Assembly (NCBI GenBank): GCA_947447945.1
Contig: CANFLR010000007.1
Span: 1 to 64,000 of the forward strand
Reading direction: 5' to 3'
Length of the DNA stretch: 64,000 nucleotides
DNA from: Burkholderiaceae bacterium
GTDB taxonomy: Bacteria; Pseudomonadota; Gammaproteobacteria; Burkholderiales; Burkholderiaceae
The notes under the pieces are model-generated. The model was given only the letters and a program-made list of their open reading frames with translations. It made no database searches and was not told the origin of the DNA. Position numbers and translations under genes: made by a program. Positions within the stretch are counted from its first letter, which is position 1; every line of letters begins with the position of its first letter. Positions 10,126-20,682 of this stretch are shown piece by piece.

Positions 10126-11220
10126 ATGTCTGTGAAATGTGGCATCGTCGGCCTGCCTAATGTCGGCAAATCTACCCTCTTTAACGCGCTTACCAAAGCT
10201 GGAATCGCGGCGGAAAACTATCCTTTCTGCACGATCGAGCCTAATGTTGGTGTGGTTGAGGTTCCTGACCCTCGGCTAGCTGCTTTGGCGCAGATTGTGA
10301 GCCCAGAAAGGGTGCTTCCGGCAGCAGTCGAGTTTGTTGACATCGCTGGTCTAGTGGCTGGGGCCTCCAAGGGAGAGGGTCTGGGAAATCAGTTTTTAGC
10401 AAATATTCGTGAAACCGATGCAATTACCCATGTGGTGCGCTGTTTCGAGGATGCCAATGTGATACACGTGGCTGGAAAGATCGATCCAATTGCTGATATT
10501 GGCGTGATTGATACCGAATTAGCCCTATCTGACCTGGCTACAGTAGAAAAAACGCTTAATCGCTCCAGTAAGGCAGCAAAGTCAGGTAATGACAAAGAAG
10601 CCGCTGCTTTGGTAGCAGTCTTAAGCAAGGTCCAGGCGCACTTAGATTCAGCCCTGCCTGTTCGGAGTATGAACTTAACGGACGATGAGAAGCTTCTTCT
10701 GAAACCACTTTGCTTAATTACTGCAAAGCCAGCGATGTATGTGGCCAATGTCAAAGAAGATGGTTTTAATAACAATCCCCATCTGGAAGCCGTTCAGCAG
10801 CATGCTGCAAAAGAGGGAGCTCCAGTCGTTGCGGTATGCGCTGCAATTGAAGCTGAAATTGCTGACTTAGATGATGTCGATAAAGCAGAATTTTTGGCAG
10901 ATCTTGGCATGGCAGAGCCAGGCCTAGATCGGGTGATTCGGGCCGGCTATCACTTATTGGGTCTGCAGACTTACTTTACTGCTGGCGTGAAAGAGGTGCG
11001 CGCCTGGACCATTCATAAGGGTGATACAGCTCCTCAGGCTGCAGGGGTGATTCATACGGATTTTGAGCGCGGCTTTATTCGTGCCCAAACCATTTCCTAC
11101 GATGACTTTATCCAGTTCAAAGGCGAAGCAGGCGCTAAAGAGGCTGGAAAAATGCGCGCAGAGGGTAAAGAGTATGTCGTCAAGGATGGTGACGTTCTGA
11201 ACTTCCTCTTTAATGTCTGA
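10126..11220 (+). CDS. ychF: Redox-regulated ATPase YchF/OLA1
   Basis: This 364-residue Obg-like ATPase has P-loop GLPNVGKST (9-17). Where GTPases carry NKxD it has NVKED, the change linked to ATP preference in this family. A C-terminal TGS domain includes [13 protein letters not shown]. It associates with ribosomes. I chose ATG 10126 because MSVKCGIVG matches the family start; an ATG at 10093 would add 11 residues. Neither has a convincing Shine-Dalgarno. A TACAAT hexamer sits only six bases before the ATG, which would fit a very short leader. Confidence 0.95.
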   Translation: MSVKCGIVGLPNVGKSTLFNALTKAGIAAENYPFCTIEPNVGVVEVPDPRLAALAQIVSPERVLPAAVEFVDIAGLVAGASKGEGLGNQFLANIRETDAITHVVRCFEDANVIHVAGKIDPIADIGVIDTELALSDLATVEKTLNRSSKAAKSGNDKEAAALVAVLSKVQAHLDSALPVRSMNLTDDEKLLLKPLCLITAKPAMYVANVKEDGFNNNPHLEAVQQHAAKEGAPVVAVCAAIEAEIADLDDVDKAEFLADLGMAEPGLDRVIRAGYHLLGLQTYFTAGVKEVRAWTIHKGDTAPQAAGVIHTDFERGFIRAQTISYDDFIQFKGEAGAKEAGKMRAEGKEYVVKDGDVLNFLFNV

Positions 11221-11238
11221 TGAGTCTGTGCTCTTAAT

Positions 11239-11266
11239 AAAAAGCCCTTATTTCTAAGGGCTTTTT
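11239..11266 (+). terminator. Rho-independent terminator after ychF
   Basis: Stem AAAAAGCCCTTA / TAAGGGCTTTTT with loop TTTC and a terminal T run, starting 18 bases after the ychF stop. Its symmetry would also serve the convergent regulator gene. Confidence 0.9.
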
Positions 11267-11284
11267 ATTGGTATGGAGAGCGGC

Positions 11285-11659
11285 TTAGCCAGCTTTAGCT
11301 GCCTTTTCAAGACATTTGGAGATTTCTTCGTAGCGCTTGAGGGCCATTTTCGTTGGAAGCACTTGTTTTTTGCGCCCATCATCATGGGTAACCATTTTGA
11401 TATAGCCCATAGCATTGAGATTTTTAAGGCGGCCGTGCAAGGTTGCTTGCGAGCCTAATTCTGACAAAGAAATCAAATCACCAACCAAAATGGATTCTTT
11501 AGCAAAAGAAGATAAGACGATCTTATTGAGAAGGTTTTCTTCAATAGCGTCTATTTTTTTCCCAGGATTGATGCGATCCAATGCATCGATCAGGTTTAGA
11601 AATCGAAGGTATGGGGATGGTTTATTGGTAAGCATATTCTTGTGGGTTTTAGATCTCAT
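11285..11659 (-). CDS. Winged-helix transcriptional regulator, MarR-like
   Basis: The product is 124 residues. Residues about 45-120 form a helix-turn-helix plus wing: LLNKIVLSSF, DLISLSELGSQATLHGRLKNL as recognition region, then MGYIKMVTHDDGRKKQVLP as the wing with a following helix. This is the MarR/PadR-like layout. No ligand domain is present. It is transcribed away from the membrane protein at 11729, with 69 bases between them, so it may control that gene or itself. I do not recognise a specific family member. Confidence 0.7.
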   Translation of the reverse strand: MRSKTHKNMLTNKPSPYLRFLNLIDALDRINPGKKIDAIEENLLNKIVLSSFAKESILVGDLISLSELGSQATLHGRLKNLNAMGYIKMVTHDDGRKKQVLPTKMALKRYEEISKCLEKAAKAG

Positions 11660-11728
11660 AGTATTGTATGCCTTATTAAACGAATGGCAGCTCTACGGGC
11701 CTATGAAAAATAAACCATACTTACAGTA

Positions 11729-12286
11729 ATGAATAAAAATCTCGCTGAATGGTCGACAAGCTTTTTTATTAGCGCCTTCTCCTATGCTGCCCTATTTTAT
11801 TTGAACGACTGGTTCACAAGCAGTTTGGTTTATGGCCTCGGTGTCAATTGGATTTATTTGCCCGCCGGTTTACGTTTGTTTTTGACTCTGGTATTTGCCT
11901 TGCCCGGAGCTGTTGGCATCGCCGTAGCCTCTTTTCTGATTTGCTGGCTTGGCGCTTTTCCTCAAGATCTCATCACTTGCCTAGGGGTTGGTTTGATTTC
12001 AGGTTTTGCCCCGTATTTAGCCCGTATTTTTGTGATGTCTAATATCTCCATTGCTGCAGACTTAAGTGATTTAAGCTTGCCAAAATTATTGCTGTGCATT
12101 CTGATTTATGCCGCATTAAGTGCGGGCTTGCATCAATGTTGGTTTGCTACTAGGGGTTTAGATAATGCTGGCTCTGTCAATCACTTGATGGTCATGTTTA
12201 TAGGGGATATCCTTGGGACAGTCTTACTGATTGCCCTCATTAAGACCAGCTTGGACTTAATGAGAGGGATGAAAGCAGTCTCTTAA
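11729..12286 (+). CDS. MASE1-like integral membrane protein
   Basis: The product is 185 residues with about five hydrophobic helices. The segment [19 protein letters not shown] resembles the PAG-containing helix of MASE1 sensory membrane domains, but no output domain (GGDEF, kinase or PAS) follows. Its stop codon overlaps the trpC stop within a TTAA sequence. It is divergent from a winged-helix regulator. Function is unknown, and the MASE1 resemblance is a pattern judgement. Confidence 0.65.
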   Translation: MNKNLAEWSTSFFISAFSYAALFYLNDWFTSSLVYGLGVNWIYLPAGLRLFLTLVFALPGAVGIAVASFLICWLGAFPQDLITCLGVGLISGFAPYLARIFVMSNISIAADLSDLSLPKLLLCILIYAALSAGLHQCWFATRGLDNAGSVNHLMVMFIGDILGTVLLIALIKTSLDLMRGMKAVS

Positions 12287-13086
12287 GAAAATAACTCGCC
12301 TAGTGCCAACCCTGGATCGGGTGCTCGCATAAAGGCTTCGCCTACCAAAAAGCCATGGACTTGATGTTCGCGCATGAGTTGTACGTCTGATCGATTCATG
12401 ATGCCTGATTCTGTGACAAGGGTCTTAGTATCGGGAACCATTGACAAGAGTGAAAGGGTGGTCTGTAGCGTGACCTCAAAGTTTTTCAGATTGCGATTAT
12501 TGATTCCGAGTAGGGGCGTCTTTAATTGCAGCGCTTGTTCTAGTTCCTGAGCGTTATGGACTTCCACTAACACATCTAATCCTAAGTCATGAGCACAAGC
12601 CTCTAAATCTTGCATTTGGTGAAGCTCAAGTGCAGCCACGATTAACAGAATCGCATCTGCACCAATTGCTCGGGCTTCATAAATTTGATAGGGATCAATC
12701 GTAAAGTCTTTGCGTAAGACAGGGATGGTGCAGGCAGCGCGAGCCTCTTGTAAATAAGCATTGCAACCTTGAAAGTAATCTACATCGGTTAAGACTGATA
12801 AGCAGGCTGCGCCATGTTGCTCGTAAGTCTTCGCAATTTGCGCAGGCTCAAAATTGTTTCGCAAGATTCCCTTGCTAGGACTCGCTTTTTTGATCTCAGT
12901 AATCACGCCAGCTTTACCAGAAATAATTTTTTGATCTATGGCGCGAATAAAACCCCTTGGTTTTAATTGGGGATCTTGGTTATTAGCCTCAGCTTGCGCA
13001 CGCTGTTGGGCGAGCGAAATATGTTTTGAATTGTTGGCAACCTCAATTTTCTTGGTGGCAACAATTTTGTCGAGAATATCGCTCAT
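12283..13086 (-). CDS. trpC: Indole-3-glycerol phosphate synthase
   Basis: This 267-residue TIM-barrel enzyme converts CdRP to indole-3-glycerol phosphate in tryptophan synthesis. Motifs include [45 protein letters not shown] and [14 protein letters not shown], with ESGI near the end. I chose ATG 13086 because [13 protein letters not shown] matches the family start; a TTG at 13101 would add five residues. It is the last gene of the trp run and is monofunctional, not fused to TrpF. Confidence 0.95.
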   Translation of the reverse strand: MSDILDKIVATKKIEVANNSKHISLAQQRAQAEANNQDPQLKPRGFIRAIDQKIISGKAGVITEIKKASPSKGILRNNFEPAQIAKTYEQHGAACLSVLTDVDYFQGCNAYLQEARAACTIPVLRKDFTIDPYQIYEARAIGADAILLIVAALELHQMQDLEACAHDLGLDVLVEVHNAQELEQALQLKTPLLGINNRNLKNFEVTLQTTLSLLSMVPDTKTLVTESGIMNRSDVQLMREHQVHGFLVGEAFMRAPDPGLALGELFS

Positions 13087-13105
13087 GACTTGATCAATCA
13101 ATAAG

Positions 13106-14131
13106 TTAAGGAGCTTTGGTGGCCGCTACGAAGGCGTTTAGTTTTTGAAGAGCAGCGCCACTCTTAATTGCAGCTTTTGCCATGGCAATGCCAGAGGCAA
13201 TATCCTTGGCCAGATCAGCAACATAAAGAACGGCTCCCGCATTGAGACAGACAATATCGCTAGCAGGTCCAGACTTCTGATTGAGGACATCCAAAATCAT
13301 TTGCTTGGATTCTTCAGCATTGGCAACTTTAAAACGATTACTTGGCGCAGTACTCAAGCCAAAATCTTGTGGGTGAATTTCATATTCACGCACCACACCA
13401 TCTTGGAGCTCTCCAACTAGGGTAGGACCTTCTAATGAGATTTCATCGAGACCGTCTCGACCGTAGACCACTAAAGCATGTTTCATATTCAGAGCTTGCA
13501 ATACCCGCGCTTGAATTCCTACTAGATCTTGATGAAATACCCCCATCAAAATATGTTGTGCATCTGCTGGATTGGTGAGGGGCCCTAGAATATTGAAAAT
13601 CGTGCGTACACCGAGTTCTTTGCGAATGGGTACAACATTTTTCATGGCAGGGTGATGATTGGGGGCAAACATAAAGCCAGCGCCAACTTGAGCAATGCAA
13701 TTAGCAACTTGCTCAGATGAAAGCGCAAGATTCACACCAAGCGCTTCTAGAACATCTGCGCTGCCAGATTTACTGCTCACGCTACGATTGCCATGCTTTG
13801 CAATTTTTGCACCCGCTGCTGCCGCAACAAACATAGCCGCCGTGGAAATATTGAAAGTGTGGGCGCCATCACCCCCAGTACCCACGACATCCACCAGATG
13901 GGCGCGATCTGCCACATGGACCGAGGTAGCAAACTCGCGCATAACCTGAGCTGCAGCTGCAATTTCACCAACAGTTTCTTTTTTAGTTCGTAAGGCAACT
14001 AATAGGCCGGCCACCATAGTCGGAGGCATTTCACCGCTCATGATGAGGCGCATCATGGCCGTCATCTCATCATGAAAGAGTTCGCGATGTTCGATGCAAC
14101 GTTGTAAGGCTTCTTGAGTAGTAATGGCCAT
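13106..14131 (-). CDS. trpD: Anthranilate phosphoribosyltransferase
   Basis: This 341-residue enzyme joins anthranilate to PRPP. It has the glycine-rich [17 protein letters not shown] motif, [21 protein letters not shown] and the GPLTNPA segment. Length is typical. It is separate from TrpG, unlike the fused E. coli protein. It lies 22 bases after trpG and is followed by trpC. Confidence 0.97.
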   Translation of the reverse strand: MAITTQEALQRCIEHRELFHDEMTAMMRLIMSGEMPPTMVAGLLVALRTKKETVGEIAAAAQVMREFATSVHVADRAHLVDVVGTGGDGAHTFNISTAAMFVAAAAGAKIAKHGNRSVSSKSGSADVLEALGVNLALSSEQVANCIAQVGAGFMFAPNHHPAMKNVVPIRKELGVRTIFNILGPLTNPADAQHILMGVFHQDLVGIQARVLQALNMKHALVVYGRDGLDEISLEGPTLVGELQDGVVREYEIHPQDFGLSTAPSNRFKVANAEESKQMILDVLNQKSGPASDIVCLNAGAVLYVADLAKDIASGIAMAKAAIKSGAALQKLNAFVAATKAP

Positions 14132-14153
14132 AGTGCTTGGATGCTTCTGTTAA

Positions 14154-14717
14154 TTAGTTTTGCAAAAAATTCTTGAGCAAGGCATGTCCATGCTCAGAAA
14201 GAATTGACTCGGGATGAAATTGCACTCCCTCAATCGCAAATTCGCGATGACGTACTCCCATGATCTCTCCATCTGAAGAAGTGGCCGTGATTTCTAATGC
14301 TGCAGGGATACTATTTTTTTCAATGGCTAAGGAGTGATAGCGCGTGACAGTAAATGGGTTGGGAATATCTTTAAAAACTCCGACACCAGTGTGATGAATC
14401 ACATCTGTTTTGCCATGCATGACTTTCTGGGCACGAATAATTTTTCCACCAAAAGCTTCGCCTATCGCTTGGTGCCCAAGGCAAACTCCCAAAATCGGAA
14501 TTTGCCCTGCATAGCGTTTAATAGTTTCCACTGAAATACCAGCCTCTGCAGGACTGCATGGCCCTGGAGAAATACAAATGCGAGCAGGACTGAATTTAGC
14601 AATATCTGCTGCTGTGATTTCATCATTCCGAAATACCTTCACTTCCTCACCAAGTTCAGCAAAGTATTGAACCAGGTTATAAGTAAAAGAATCGTAGTTA
14701 TCAATCATGAGGAGCAT
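14154..14717 (-). CDS. trpG: Anthranilate synthase glutamine amidotransferase
   Basis: This 187-residue class I glutamine amidotransferase supplies ammonia to TrpE. It has the catalytic triad Cys79 (GVCLGHQ), His168 and Glu170 (VQFHPESI). The N-terminal [14 protein letters not shown] block marks the TrpG/PabA group. ATG 14717 is chosen because AAGGAGG sits five bases upstream; a TTG directly before it would be too close. The start lies inside trpE with a 17-base overlap, suggesting coupled translation. It could also serve p-aminobenzoate synthesis. Confidence 0.95.
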   Translation of the reverse strand: MLLMIDNYDSFTYNLVQYFAELGEEVKVFRNDEITAADIAKFSPARICISPGPCSPAEAGISVETIKRYAGQIPILGVCLGHQAIGEAFGGKIIRAQKVMHGKTDVIHHTGVGVFKDIPNPFTVTRYHSLAIEKNSIPAALEITATSSDGEIMGVRHREFAIEGVQFHPESILSEHGHALLKNFLQN

Positions 14718-16206
14718 CAAGTCCTCCTTGTACTAAATCTGCCGCAAGCAATACTGCCCGAGCTTTGGCTTCAGTTTCTTTCCATTCGGCAGTGGGATCT
14801 GAATCAGCTACAACGCCTGCGCCTGCCTGTGAGTGCAACATACCGCCGCGAATAACGCCCGTGCGAATCGCAATGGCGACATCCATGTCCCCTGAAAAGG
14901 AAAGGTAGCCGACGGCGCCGCCATATACTCCTCGCTTCACAATTTCCATTTCATCAATAATTTCCATTGCCCGAATTTTCGGAGCACCAGATAGGGTGCC
15001 TGCTGGGAAAGTTGCACGTAAAACATCCATATTGCTCATATTGTCCAGTAATTCACCTTCAACCGAGCTCACGATATGCTGTACATGGGAGTATTTTTCA
15101 ATCGCCATCGAATCGGTCACCTTGACTGAGCCTGTTTTGGCGATCCTACCTACATCGTTACGTGCTAGATCAATCAACATCACATGTTCAGCAATCTCTT
15201 TTGGGTCAGCAAGTAACTCTTTGGCAAGGCGCTCATCTTCTTCTGGATTTTCTCCGCGGGGACGGGTGCCAGCCAATGGGCGAATCGTCACAATCTTTTC
15301 TGAGTGACGTTTTTCCTGGCGCACTAAAATTTCTGGTGAAGATCCAACGACTTGAAGGTCTCCAAAATCATAAAAATACATATAAGGTGATGGATTGAGG
15401 GAGCGTAAGGCTCTGTAAAGTGCTAAAGGCGAATCAGTAAAAGGTTTACTAATGCGCTGTCCAATAACGACCTGCATGCAATCGCCAGCCAAAATGTATT
15501 CCTTGGTTTTGCGAACTGCAGCCTCAAAATCTACTGCTTTGAATTGACGAATGAGCTCAGTTTTAGTGCTGGCTCTAGAGCTTGGAATACTAATGCTCTT
15601 GCTTAAAGAGAGGAGTAATTCTTTTAATCTGGCTTGACCCTTTTCAAAAGCATCCACTTCACTTGGATCGGCATAAACAATTAAATAAATTCTGCCTGCG
15701 ACGTTATCGATAACCGCTAATTCTTCAGTCAGCATTAGCTGAATATCTGGAACACCTAATTCATCTGGCAGTTGATGTTTAGCTAGGCGGGATTCGATGT
15801 AGCGAACGGTGTCATAACCAAAGTAGCCAGCTAGTCCACCACAAAAACGGGGGAGCCCGGGTTTGATCGCAACCTTGAAGCGTTTGAAGTAAGCGTCAAT
15901 GAAGTCGAGCGGATTATCCCGGTTACTCTCCACCACTTTGCCGTCAGTGAGAACCTCAGTCAATGGATTTTCTGGCGAACCAGCGGTCCTCAATATAGTT
16001 TTGGCTGGTAAGCCAACAAAAGAGAAGCGACCAAAGCGCTCACCCCCTAAAACAGACTCTAAGAGATAAGTATTCTTTTTCCCAAATTCCTGCGTCAATT
16101 TCATATACAAGGAAAGCGGGGTTTCTAAATCAGCCAAAACCTCTTTTACTAGAGGAATGCGATTGAAGCCCTGCTTTGCTAGAGCATTAAATTCTTCGCG
16201 CTGCAT
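14701..16206 (-). CDS. trpE: Anthranilate synthase component I
   Basis: This 501-residue chorismate-binding enzyme makes anthranilate with TrpG. The C-terminal domain shows [37 protein letters not shown] and the [19 protein letters not shown] signature. The N-terminal LLES sequence (in [10 protein letters not shown]) is the segment tied to tryptophan feedback inhibition in this family, so allosteric control is likely. Its ATG overlaps the rpe TAA by one base (TAATG). No leader peptide or attenuator precedes it because rpe lies directly upstream. Confidence 0.97.
   Translation of the reverse strand: MQREEFNALAKQGFNRIPLVKEVLADLETPLSLYMKLTQEFGKKNTYLLESVLGGERFGRFSFVGLPAKTILRTAGSPENPLTEVLTDGKVVESNRDNPLDFIDAYFKRFKVAIKPGLPRFCGGLAGYFGYDTVRYIESRLAKHQLPDELGVPDIQLMLTEELAVIDNVAGRIYLIVYADPSEVDAFEKGQARLKELLLSLSKSISIPSSRASTKTELIRQFKAVDFEAAVRKTKEYILAGDCMQVVIGQRISKPFTDSPLALYRALRSLNPSPYMYFYDFGDLQVVGSSPEILVRQEKRHSEKIVTIRPLAGTRPRGENPEEDERLAKELLADPKEIAEHVMLIDLARNDVGRIAKTGSVKVTDSMAIEKYSHVQHIVSSVEGELLDNMSNMDVLRATFPAGTLSGAPKIRAMEIIDEMEIVKRGVYGGAVGYLSFSGDMDVAIAIRTGVIRGGMLHSQAGAGVVADSDPTAEWKETEAKARAVLLAADLVQGGLDAPHD
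14723..14729 (-). promoter_or_regulatory. Strong Shine-Dalgarno deciding the trpG start
   Basis: AAGGAGG on the minus strand within the end of trpE, five bases before ATG 14717. It rules against the neighbouring TTG at 14720. Confidence 0.8.
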
Positions 16207-16922
16207 TACGCTTTTCCTGATAATGCTAATTTCGCACGCATGGATTCAATTACCGAGGCGTAATTCTCTTTGCCAAAAATAGCTGACCCAGCCACAAAAG
16301 TATCTGCACCCGCTTTAGCAACTTCTGCGATGTTGTCAACTTTGATGCCGCCATCAACCTCTAGTCGAATGTGACGTCCAGTCTCAGCTTGATATCGGTC
16401 TAAACGCGCTCGCACTTGTGCAATCTTCGGAAGAGTGCTCGGAATAAAGGATTGCCCGCCAAACCCGGGGTTGACTGACATGAGCAAAACCAAATCTAGC
16501 AATTCCAGGGTATGGTCTAAATAGTCCAAAGGCGTGGCAGGATTGAGAACGAGACCTGCTTGACAGCCTTGCTCTCGAATCAGATGAATTGTGCGGTTAA
16601 CGTGAGGACTTGCTTCTGGATGGAAGCTAATGAGGTTTGCCCCAGCTTTTGCAAAATCTGGCACGATGCGATCTACTGGGTCGACCATCAGATGAACGTC
16701 AATCATGGCAGGCTTACCATTTTTGATGGCGTGCGGACGAATTGCTTCGCACACTAAAGGGCCAATGGTGAGGTTTGGAACGTAGTGGTTGTCCATTACG
16801 TCAAAGTGAATCCAGTCGGCGCCAGCGGCAAGAACATTTTTCACTTCCTCACCAAGTCGAGCAAAGTCTGCCGACAAAATAGAGGGGGCGATAACAAAAG
16901 GGAGTGATTTTTGGCTATCCAT
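16206..16922 (-). CDS. rpe: Ribulose-phosphate 3-epimerase
   Basis: This 238-residue TIM-barrel metalloenzyme interconverts ribulose 5-phosphate and xylulose 5-phosphate. Motifs are [46 protein letters not shown] and [16 protein letters not shown]. It leads the trp run with a one-base stop-start overlap to trpE. In many betaproteobacteria a phosphoglycolate phosphatase gene (gph) lies between rpe and trpE; here it is absent. It is divergent from apaG across about 49 bases, where the promoter of the whole run should lie. Confidence 0.97.
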   Translation of the reverse strand: MDSQKSLPFVIAPSILSADFARLGEEVKNVLAAGADWIHFDVMDNHYVPNLTIGPLVCEAIRPHAIKNGKPAMIDVHLMVDPVDRIVPDFAKAGANLISFHPEASPHVNRTIHLIREQGCQAGLVLNPATPLDYLDHTLELLDLVLLMSVNPGFGGQSFIPSTLPKIAQVRARLDRYQAETGRHIRLEVDGGIKVDNIAEVAKAGADTFVAGSAIFGKENYASVIESMRAKLALSGKA

Positions 16923-16971
16923 CCCTAGATTCTAGCTTGCAGTTGGCTCTAGGATGGCGCAGAATTCGTGC

Positions 16972-17346
16972 ATGAATCCTCATGAAATCACTATTACCGT
17001 CAAAGCTCAGTACTTGCCTGAGCAATCTGAGCCCGATAACCGTCAGTTTGCTTTTGCCTATACCGTCACCATCCGCAATACTGGCACGGCCAGCGTTCAG
17101 CTGATTGCCCGGCATTGGTACATTACCGATGGGGATAACGATGTCCAGGAGGTGCGCGGCCTAGGCGTGGTGGGTCAGCAGCCTTTATTGCGGGCTGGCG
17201 AGCATTTTGAGTACACCAGCTGGGCCACTTTACCGACGCCAGCGGGGACTATGCGGGGTGAATATTTTTGCGTTTCAGAGGACGCCCAGTTTTTCCAGGC
17301 CCCAATACCCGAATTTGCCTTGGTGATGCCTAGAACCCTTCATTGA
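16972..17346 (+). CDS. apaG: ApaG protein
   Basis: This 124-residue protein is a single fibronectin-like (ApaG) domain. It has FAYTVTIRNTGTASVQLIARHW, closely matching the family, plus GVVGQQPLLRAGEHFEYTS and TPAGTMRGEY. Its biochemical role is not established; ApaG has been linked to cobalt resistance and magnesium efflux. ATG 16972 is chosen because MNPHEITITV aligns with the family start; ATG 16954 would add six residues. Confidence 0.94.
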   Translation: MNPHEITITVKAQYLPEQSEPDNRQFAFAYTVTIRNTGTASVQLIARHWYITDGDNDVQEVRGLGVVGQQPLLRAGEHFEYTSWATLPTPAGTMRGEYFCVSEDAQFFQAPIPEFALVMPRTLH

Positions 17347-17367
17347 AGCAGTTTGAGCCCTAAGAGG

Positions 17368-17481
17368 CTATTTTTTGCCCTTGCCTGTCCAAAGTACGAT
17401 AAATAGAAGTAGGCCTAGGGCGAGTCCCGCCTCTAGGACAAAGAGCAACATTGGGTATTCATCAAGTAAATTGGCGATCAT
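17368..17481 (-). CDS. Putative 37-residue single-pass membrane protein
   Basis: On the minus strand ATG 17481 opens 37 codons to TAG. The peptide starts MIANLLDEYPMLL, continues as one hydrophobic helix (about residues 11-31, with GLALGLLLFIVLW) and ends TGKGKK, a positive-inside tail. AGGA lies 11 bases upstream of the ATG. The stretch has no other gene apart from a possible upstream extension of mltA in the other direction. Its ATG overlaps the mltA ATG on the opposite strand. Function is unknown; translation is inferred only from composition and start context. Confidence 0.5.
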   Translation of the reverse strand: MIANLLDEYPMLLFVLEAGLALGLLLFIVLWTGKGKK

Positions 17482-18622
17482 GATTCTTTATTTCCTAAAA
17501 GTGACGAAGCGCTTAGTTCCTACTAGTGTATTCGCTCTATTGATGACTTTTCTGGTGGCGGGGTGCTCTACGCCTCCTACTCGAAGTACGACTTATCGAC
17601 CCAGTAGTTCGATTTCAACCCCATTTAATTCCCCTATTGCCAGCTTTACTGCGGTCAGTTGGCAGGCCTTACCTGGATGGCAAGACGATGAATTGACCCA
17701 GGCTTGGCCCGCGTGGCTTAAAAGTTGTGAAGTGTTGCGTAAACGCAGTGGTGAAGTCAATTGGCGAGAAGTATGCTCACGGACAGAGCAGGTTTCTGCA
17801 GTCGATCGGCAGGCTATTCGACGCTATTTTGAGACTTACTTTCAGGCTTATGAAGTACGTAATAACGCTAGCGGTAGTGAAACAGGTTTAGTAACCGGTT
17901 ATTACGAACCAGTGATGGGTGGTTCACTCGTGCGAACCAGTGCCTATAGCGTGCCCTTGTATGGCTATCCTAGTGCTTGGCGAAAAGCAAAACCCAGTCC
18001 TGCGCCTACGCGTGCTGAGCTCATGAATTCAGGCGCTTTAAAGGGCCAGGAGATAGCATGGGTGCAAGATCCTGTTGCTGCAGCATTTATGCAAATACAA
18101 GGCTCAGGAAAAATTCGTCTTAATGATGGACAGGTTCTGCGTTTAGGCTTTGCCGGAACCAATGACCAGCCTTTTAAATCGTTTGCTCAATGGCTATTGG
18201 ATCGCAAAGAAATTACCCGCAGCGAAGCAACGATGCAAGGCATCTCCCAGTGGGCAAAACGGAACCCTAGTCGGGTAGAGGAAATGCTCAACGCTAACCC
18301 GCGTTTTGTTTTCTTTAAAGAATTGCCTAGTAATGTTAGTGCACAGCTTGGCCCAAATGGCGCACTTGGCGTTCCTCTGACCGAAGAAAGAAGCATTGCG
18401 ATTGACCTGAAGTCTCTGCCTTTGGGGGCACCGGTATTTTTGGCTACTACTAAACCTCTGAGTACTCAAGCTTTACAAAAGTTGGTGATGGCACAGGATA
18501 CTGGGAGCGCCATTGTGGGGGCCGTTAGAGCTGATTATTATTGGGGTTCTGGGGATGTTGCAGCAGAAATGGCTGGCCGGATGAAACAAAATGGCAAGAT
18601 GTGGTTATTGCTGCCACGCTAA
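17480..18622 (+). CDS. mltA: Membrane-bound lytic murein transglycosylase A
   Basis: This 380-residue outer-membrane lipoprotein cleaves peptidoglycan glycan strands. It has a lipoprotein signal ending LVAGC with lipidated Cys29, the MltA domain (GLVTGYYEP, MQIQGSGKIRLNDG, RVEEMLNANPRFVFF) and the 3D domain near the C-terminus with VMAQDTGSAIVGAVRAD. ATG 17480 puts the signal peptide at the N-terminus; an upstream in-frame start at 17375 would add an arginine- and serine-rich stretch that does not look real. Confidence 0.94.
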   Translation: MILYFLKVTKRLVPTSVFALLMTFLVAGCSTPPTRSTTYRPSSSISTPFNSPIASFTAVSWQALPGWQDDELTQAWPAWLKSCEVLRKRSGEVNWREVCSRTEQVSAVDRQAIRRYFETYFQAYEVRNNASGSETGLVTGYYEPVMGGSLVRTSAYSVPLYGYPSAWRKAKPSPAPTRAELMNSGALKGQEIAWVQDPVAAAFMQIQGSGKIRLNDGQVLRLGFAGTNDQPFKSFAQWLLDRKEITRSEATMQGISQWAKRNPSRVEEMLNANPRFVFFKELPSNVSAQLGPNGALGVPLTEERSIAIDLKSLPLGAPVFLATTKPLSTQALQKLVMAQDTGSAIVGAVRADYYWGSGDVAAEMAGRMKQNGKMWLLLPR

Positions 18623-18647
18623 GGCCGATTAATACTGAAAGGGTTTT

Positions 18648-19424
18648 ATGACTTACAACACTATTTTGACTAAGGTGGATGGCAAAGTGGCCACGATCAC
18701 CTTAAATCGCCCTCAGGTATTAAATGCTTTAAATGATGAGTTGATGGATGAATTGGGCGTTGCGCTCATGAGTTTTGATGCCGATGAGAACATCGCTTGC
18801 ATTATTGTTACTGGCAGTGAAAAAGCATTTGCTGCTGGAGCTGATATTGCTGTAATGGCCAAGTATAGTTTCCAAGAAGCCTATCGCATTGACCATATTT
18901 CTCGTAACTGGGAGCAAATCAGAAAAGTGCGTAAGCCGGTGATTGCAGCTGTTTCTGGTTATGCATTAGGCGGCGGTTGTGAGTTAGCCATGATGTGCGA
19001 CATGATTATGGCGGCTGATAACGCGAAGTTTGGCCAACCAGAAATTAAGCTTGGCATTATTCCTGGTGCTGGGGGCACCCAACGTTTACCACGGGCTGTT
19101 TCCAAATCAAAGGCAATGGATTTAGCATTGACAGGGCGCATGATGGATGCGCATGAAGCCGAACGTTCAGGTTTGGTGGCCCGTATTTTTCCTCAAGCTG
19201 ATTTGTTGAAGGAAGTTTCTGCAATCGCAAAAGGGATTGCAGATATGCCTTTGTTGACGTCGATGATGGTCAAAGAAAGTATTAATGCTGCTTATGAAAC
19301 TACACTCTCAGAAGGAATTCATTTTGAGCGTCGTTTATTTCATGCCTGTTTTGCAACGAATGATCAGAAAGAGGGTATGGCTGCTTTTATTGAAAAGCGT
19401 CCGGCTAAATTTACTCATTCCTAA
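18648..19424 (+). CDS. Enoyl-CoA hydratase/isomerase (crotonase)
   Basis: This 258-residue crotonase-fold enzyme has the oxyanion-hole segments [11 protein letters not shown] and [16 protein letters not shown], and [17 protein letters not shown] with the hydratase-type glutamate. This pattern fits a short-chain enoyl-CoA hydratase of beta-oxidation or phenylacetate-type pathways. A GAAAGGG element lies upstream of the ATG. Its end overlaps the convergent M20 gene by 14 bases. The precise substrate cannot be told from sequence. Confidence 0.92.
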   Translation: MTYNTILTKVDGKVATITLNRPQVLNALNDELMDELGVALMSFDADENIACIIVTGSEKAFAAGADIAVMAKYSFQEAYRIDHISRNWEQIRKVRKPVIAAVSGYALGGGCELAMMCDMIMAADNAKFGQPEIKLGIIPGAGGTQRLPRAVSKSKAMDLALTGRMMDAHEAERSGLVARIFPQADLLKEVSAIAKGIADMPLLTSMMVKESINAAYETTLSEGIHFERRLFHACFATNDQKEGMAAFIEKRPAKFTHS

Positions 19425-20631
19425 CGAAGCAATACTCATTTTTTTCTAAGTAACGTTGCGCTAATTTGACCCAATAGCTCACGCCAACCGGTATGAGCGC
19501 ATCATTGAAGTCATAAGAAGGATTATGGAGGTGACATGGTCCCATGCCATGCCCCACAGAGCGATGATCGCCATCACCATTACCCAGGAAGACATAGCAG
19601 CCGGGCTTCTCCAGGAGGAAAAAAGCAAAGTCCTCTGCGCCCATGGTTGGATCGATTGCACTATTGACGTTCTGTTCCCCAACTAGCTCGCTCATTACCT
19701 CAGCGGCAAACTCCACTTCATTTCGATGGTTGATGAGCGGTGGATAGTTTCTAGAAAAAGTAATTTCTGCTTGGCAATCAAAGGCATTGGCCACACTATG
19801 ACAAATCTCACGAAGACGCTGTTCAATGAGATCGAGCACTTCTAAGGTGAAGGTGCGTACCGTGCCTCCAATAAAGGCGCTATCAGGAATCACATTACTG
19901 GTTTCGCCCGCATGAAATTGCGTGACCGATAAAACAGCAGCATCAACCGGACGTTTATTGCGAGTAATAATGCTTTGAAGCGCTTGCACAACTTGAGTAC
20001 CTGTTAAGACTGGGTCGGCGCTATTGTGAGGCAATGCCGCATGTCCACCTTTACCGCGAATCGTGATCTCAAATGCATTACTTGAGGCCATCATGGGTCC
20101 TGCAGTAACACCAAAATGGCCTTCAGCTAGACCAGGCCAATTGTGTAATCCAAAAACGGCATCGCAGGGGAATTTTTCAAAGAGCCCATCACGAATCATT
20201 TCTTGCGCTCCCGCACCACCTTCTTCGGCCGGTTGGAAAATAAAAATAACTGTGCCTTTAAAGTCTCTGTTGTTAGATAAATATTGAGCGGCACCCAAAA
20301 GCATCGCGGTATGACCATCATGACCGCAGGCATGCATTTTTCCAGGGTGAGTAGAAGTGTGCGCAAAATGATTATGTTCTTGAAGGGGGAGTGCATCCAT
20401 GTCAGCGCGTAAGCCAACCATTTTTCCTGGACCTAGATCGCCTTCGAGGCGACCCACAACCCCAGTCTTGCCCATGCCACGAAAAACAGTGACGCCCCAG
20501 CTCGAAAGGGCTTCGGCAACAAGATCAGATGTGCGATTCTCCTCAAAGCGCAATTCTGGATGGGCATGAATATTGCGCCGTATTTCTTGAATTGCTGCTG
20601 CGGAATCGACGATTTCAGGGAGTAATCGCAT
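19411..20631 (-). CDS. M20 family amidohydrolase (hippurate hydrolase-like)
   Basis: This 406-residue metal-dependent amidohydrolase has [25 protein letters not shown], the metal motif [34 protein letters not shown] and GAEDFAFFL. These define the M20D group (N-acyl-L-amino acid amidohydrolase, hippurate hydrolase, IAA-amino acid hydrolase). No signal peptide is visible. It lies 51 bases downstream of bioD on the same strand and may be cotranscribed, though no biotin role is known for this family. Confidence 0.92.
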   Translation of the reverse strand: MRLLPEIVDSAAAIQEIRRNIHAHPELRFEENRTSDLVAEALSSWGVTVFRGMGKTGVVGRLEGDLGPGKMVGLRADMDALPLQEHNHFAHTSTHPGKMHACGHDGHTAMLLGAAQYLSNNRDFKGTVIFIFQPAEEGGAGAQEMIRDGLFEKFPCDAVFGLHNWPGLAEGHFGVTAGPMMASSNAFEITIRGKGGHAALPHNSADPVLTGTQVVQALQSIITRNKRPVDAAVLSVTQFHAGETSNVIPDSAFIGGTVRTFTLEVLDLIEQRLREICHSVANAFDCQAEITFSRNYPPLINHRNEVEFAAEVMSELVGEQNVNSAIDPTMGAEDFAFFLLEKPGCYVFLGNGDGDHRSVGHGMGPCHLHNPSYDFNDALIPVGVSYWVKLAQRYLEKNEYCFVRNE

Positions 20632-20682
20632 ATGTTTATCTTATCTGAAACGACCTAGTGCCGCACTGATTTAGTCTAAGTT

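Noticed and set aside
13695-13998. Long open frames antisense to trpD and many other genes
   Set aside because: They mirror coding bias of the real gene and show no domain, start signal or neighbour logic.
16923-16971. trp leader peptide or attenuator
   Set aside because: rpe starts immediately and the 49-base gap holds no tryptophan-rich ORF or competing hairpins.
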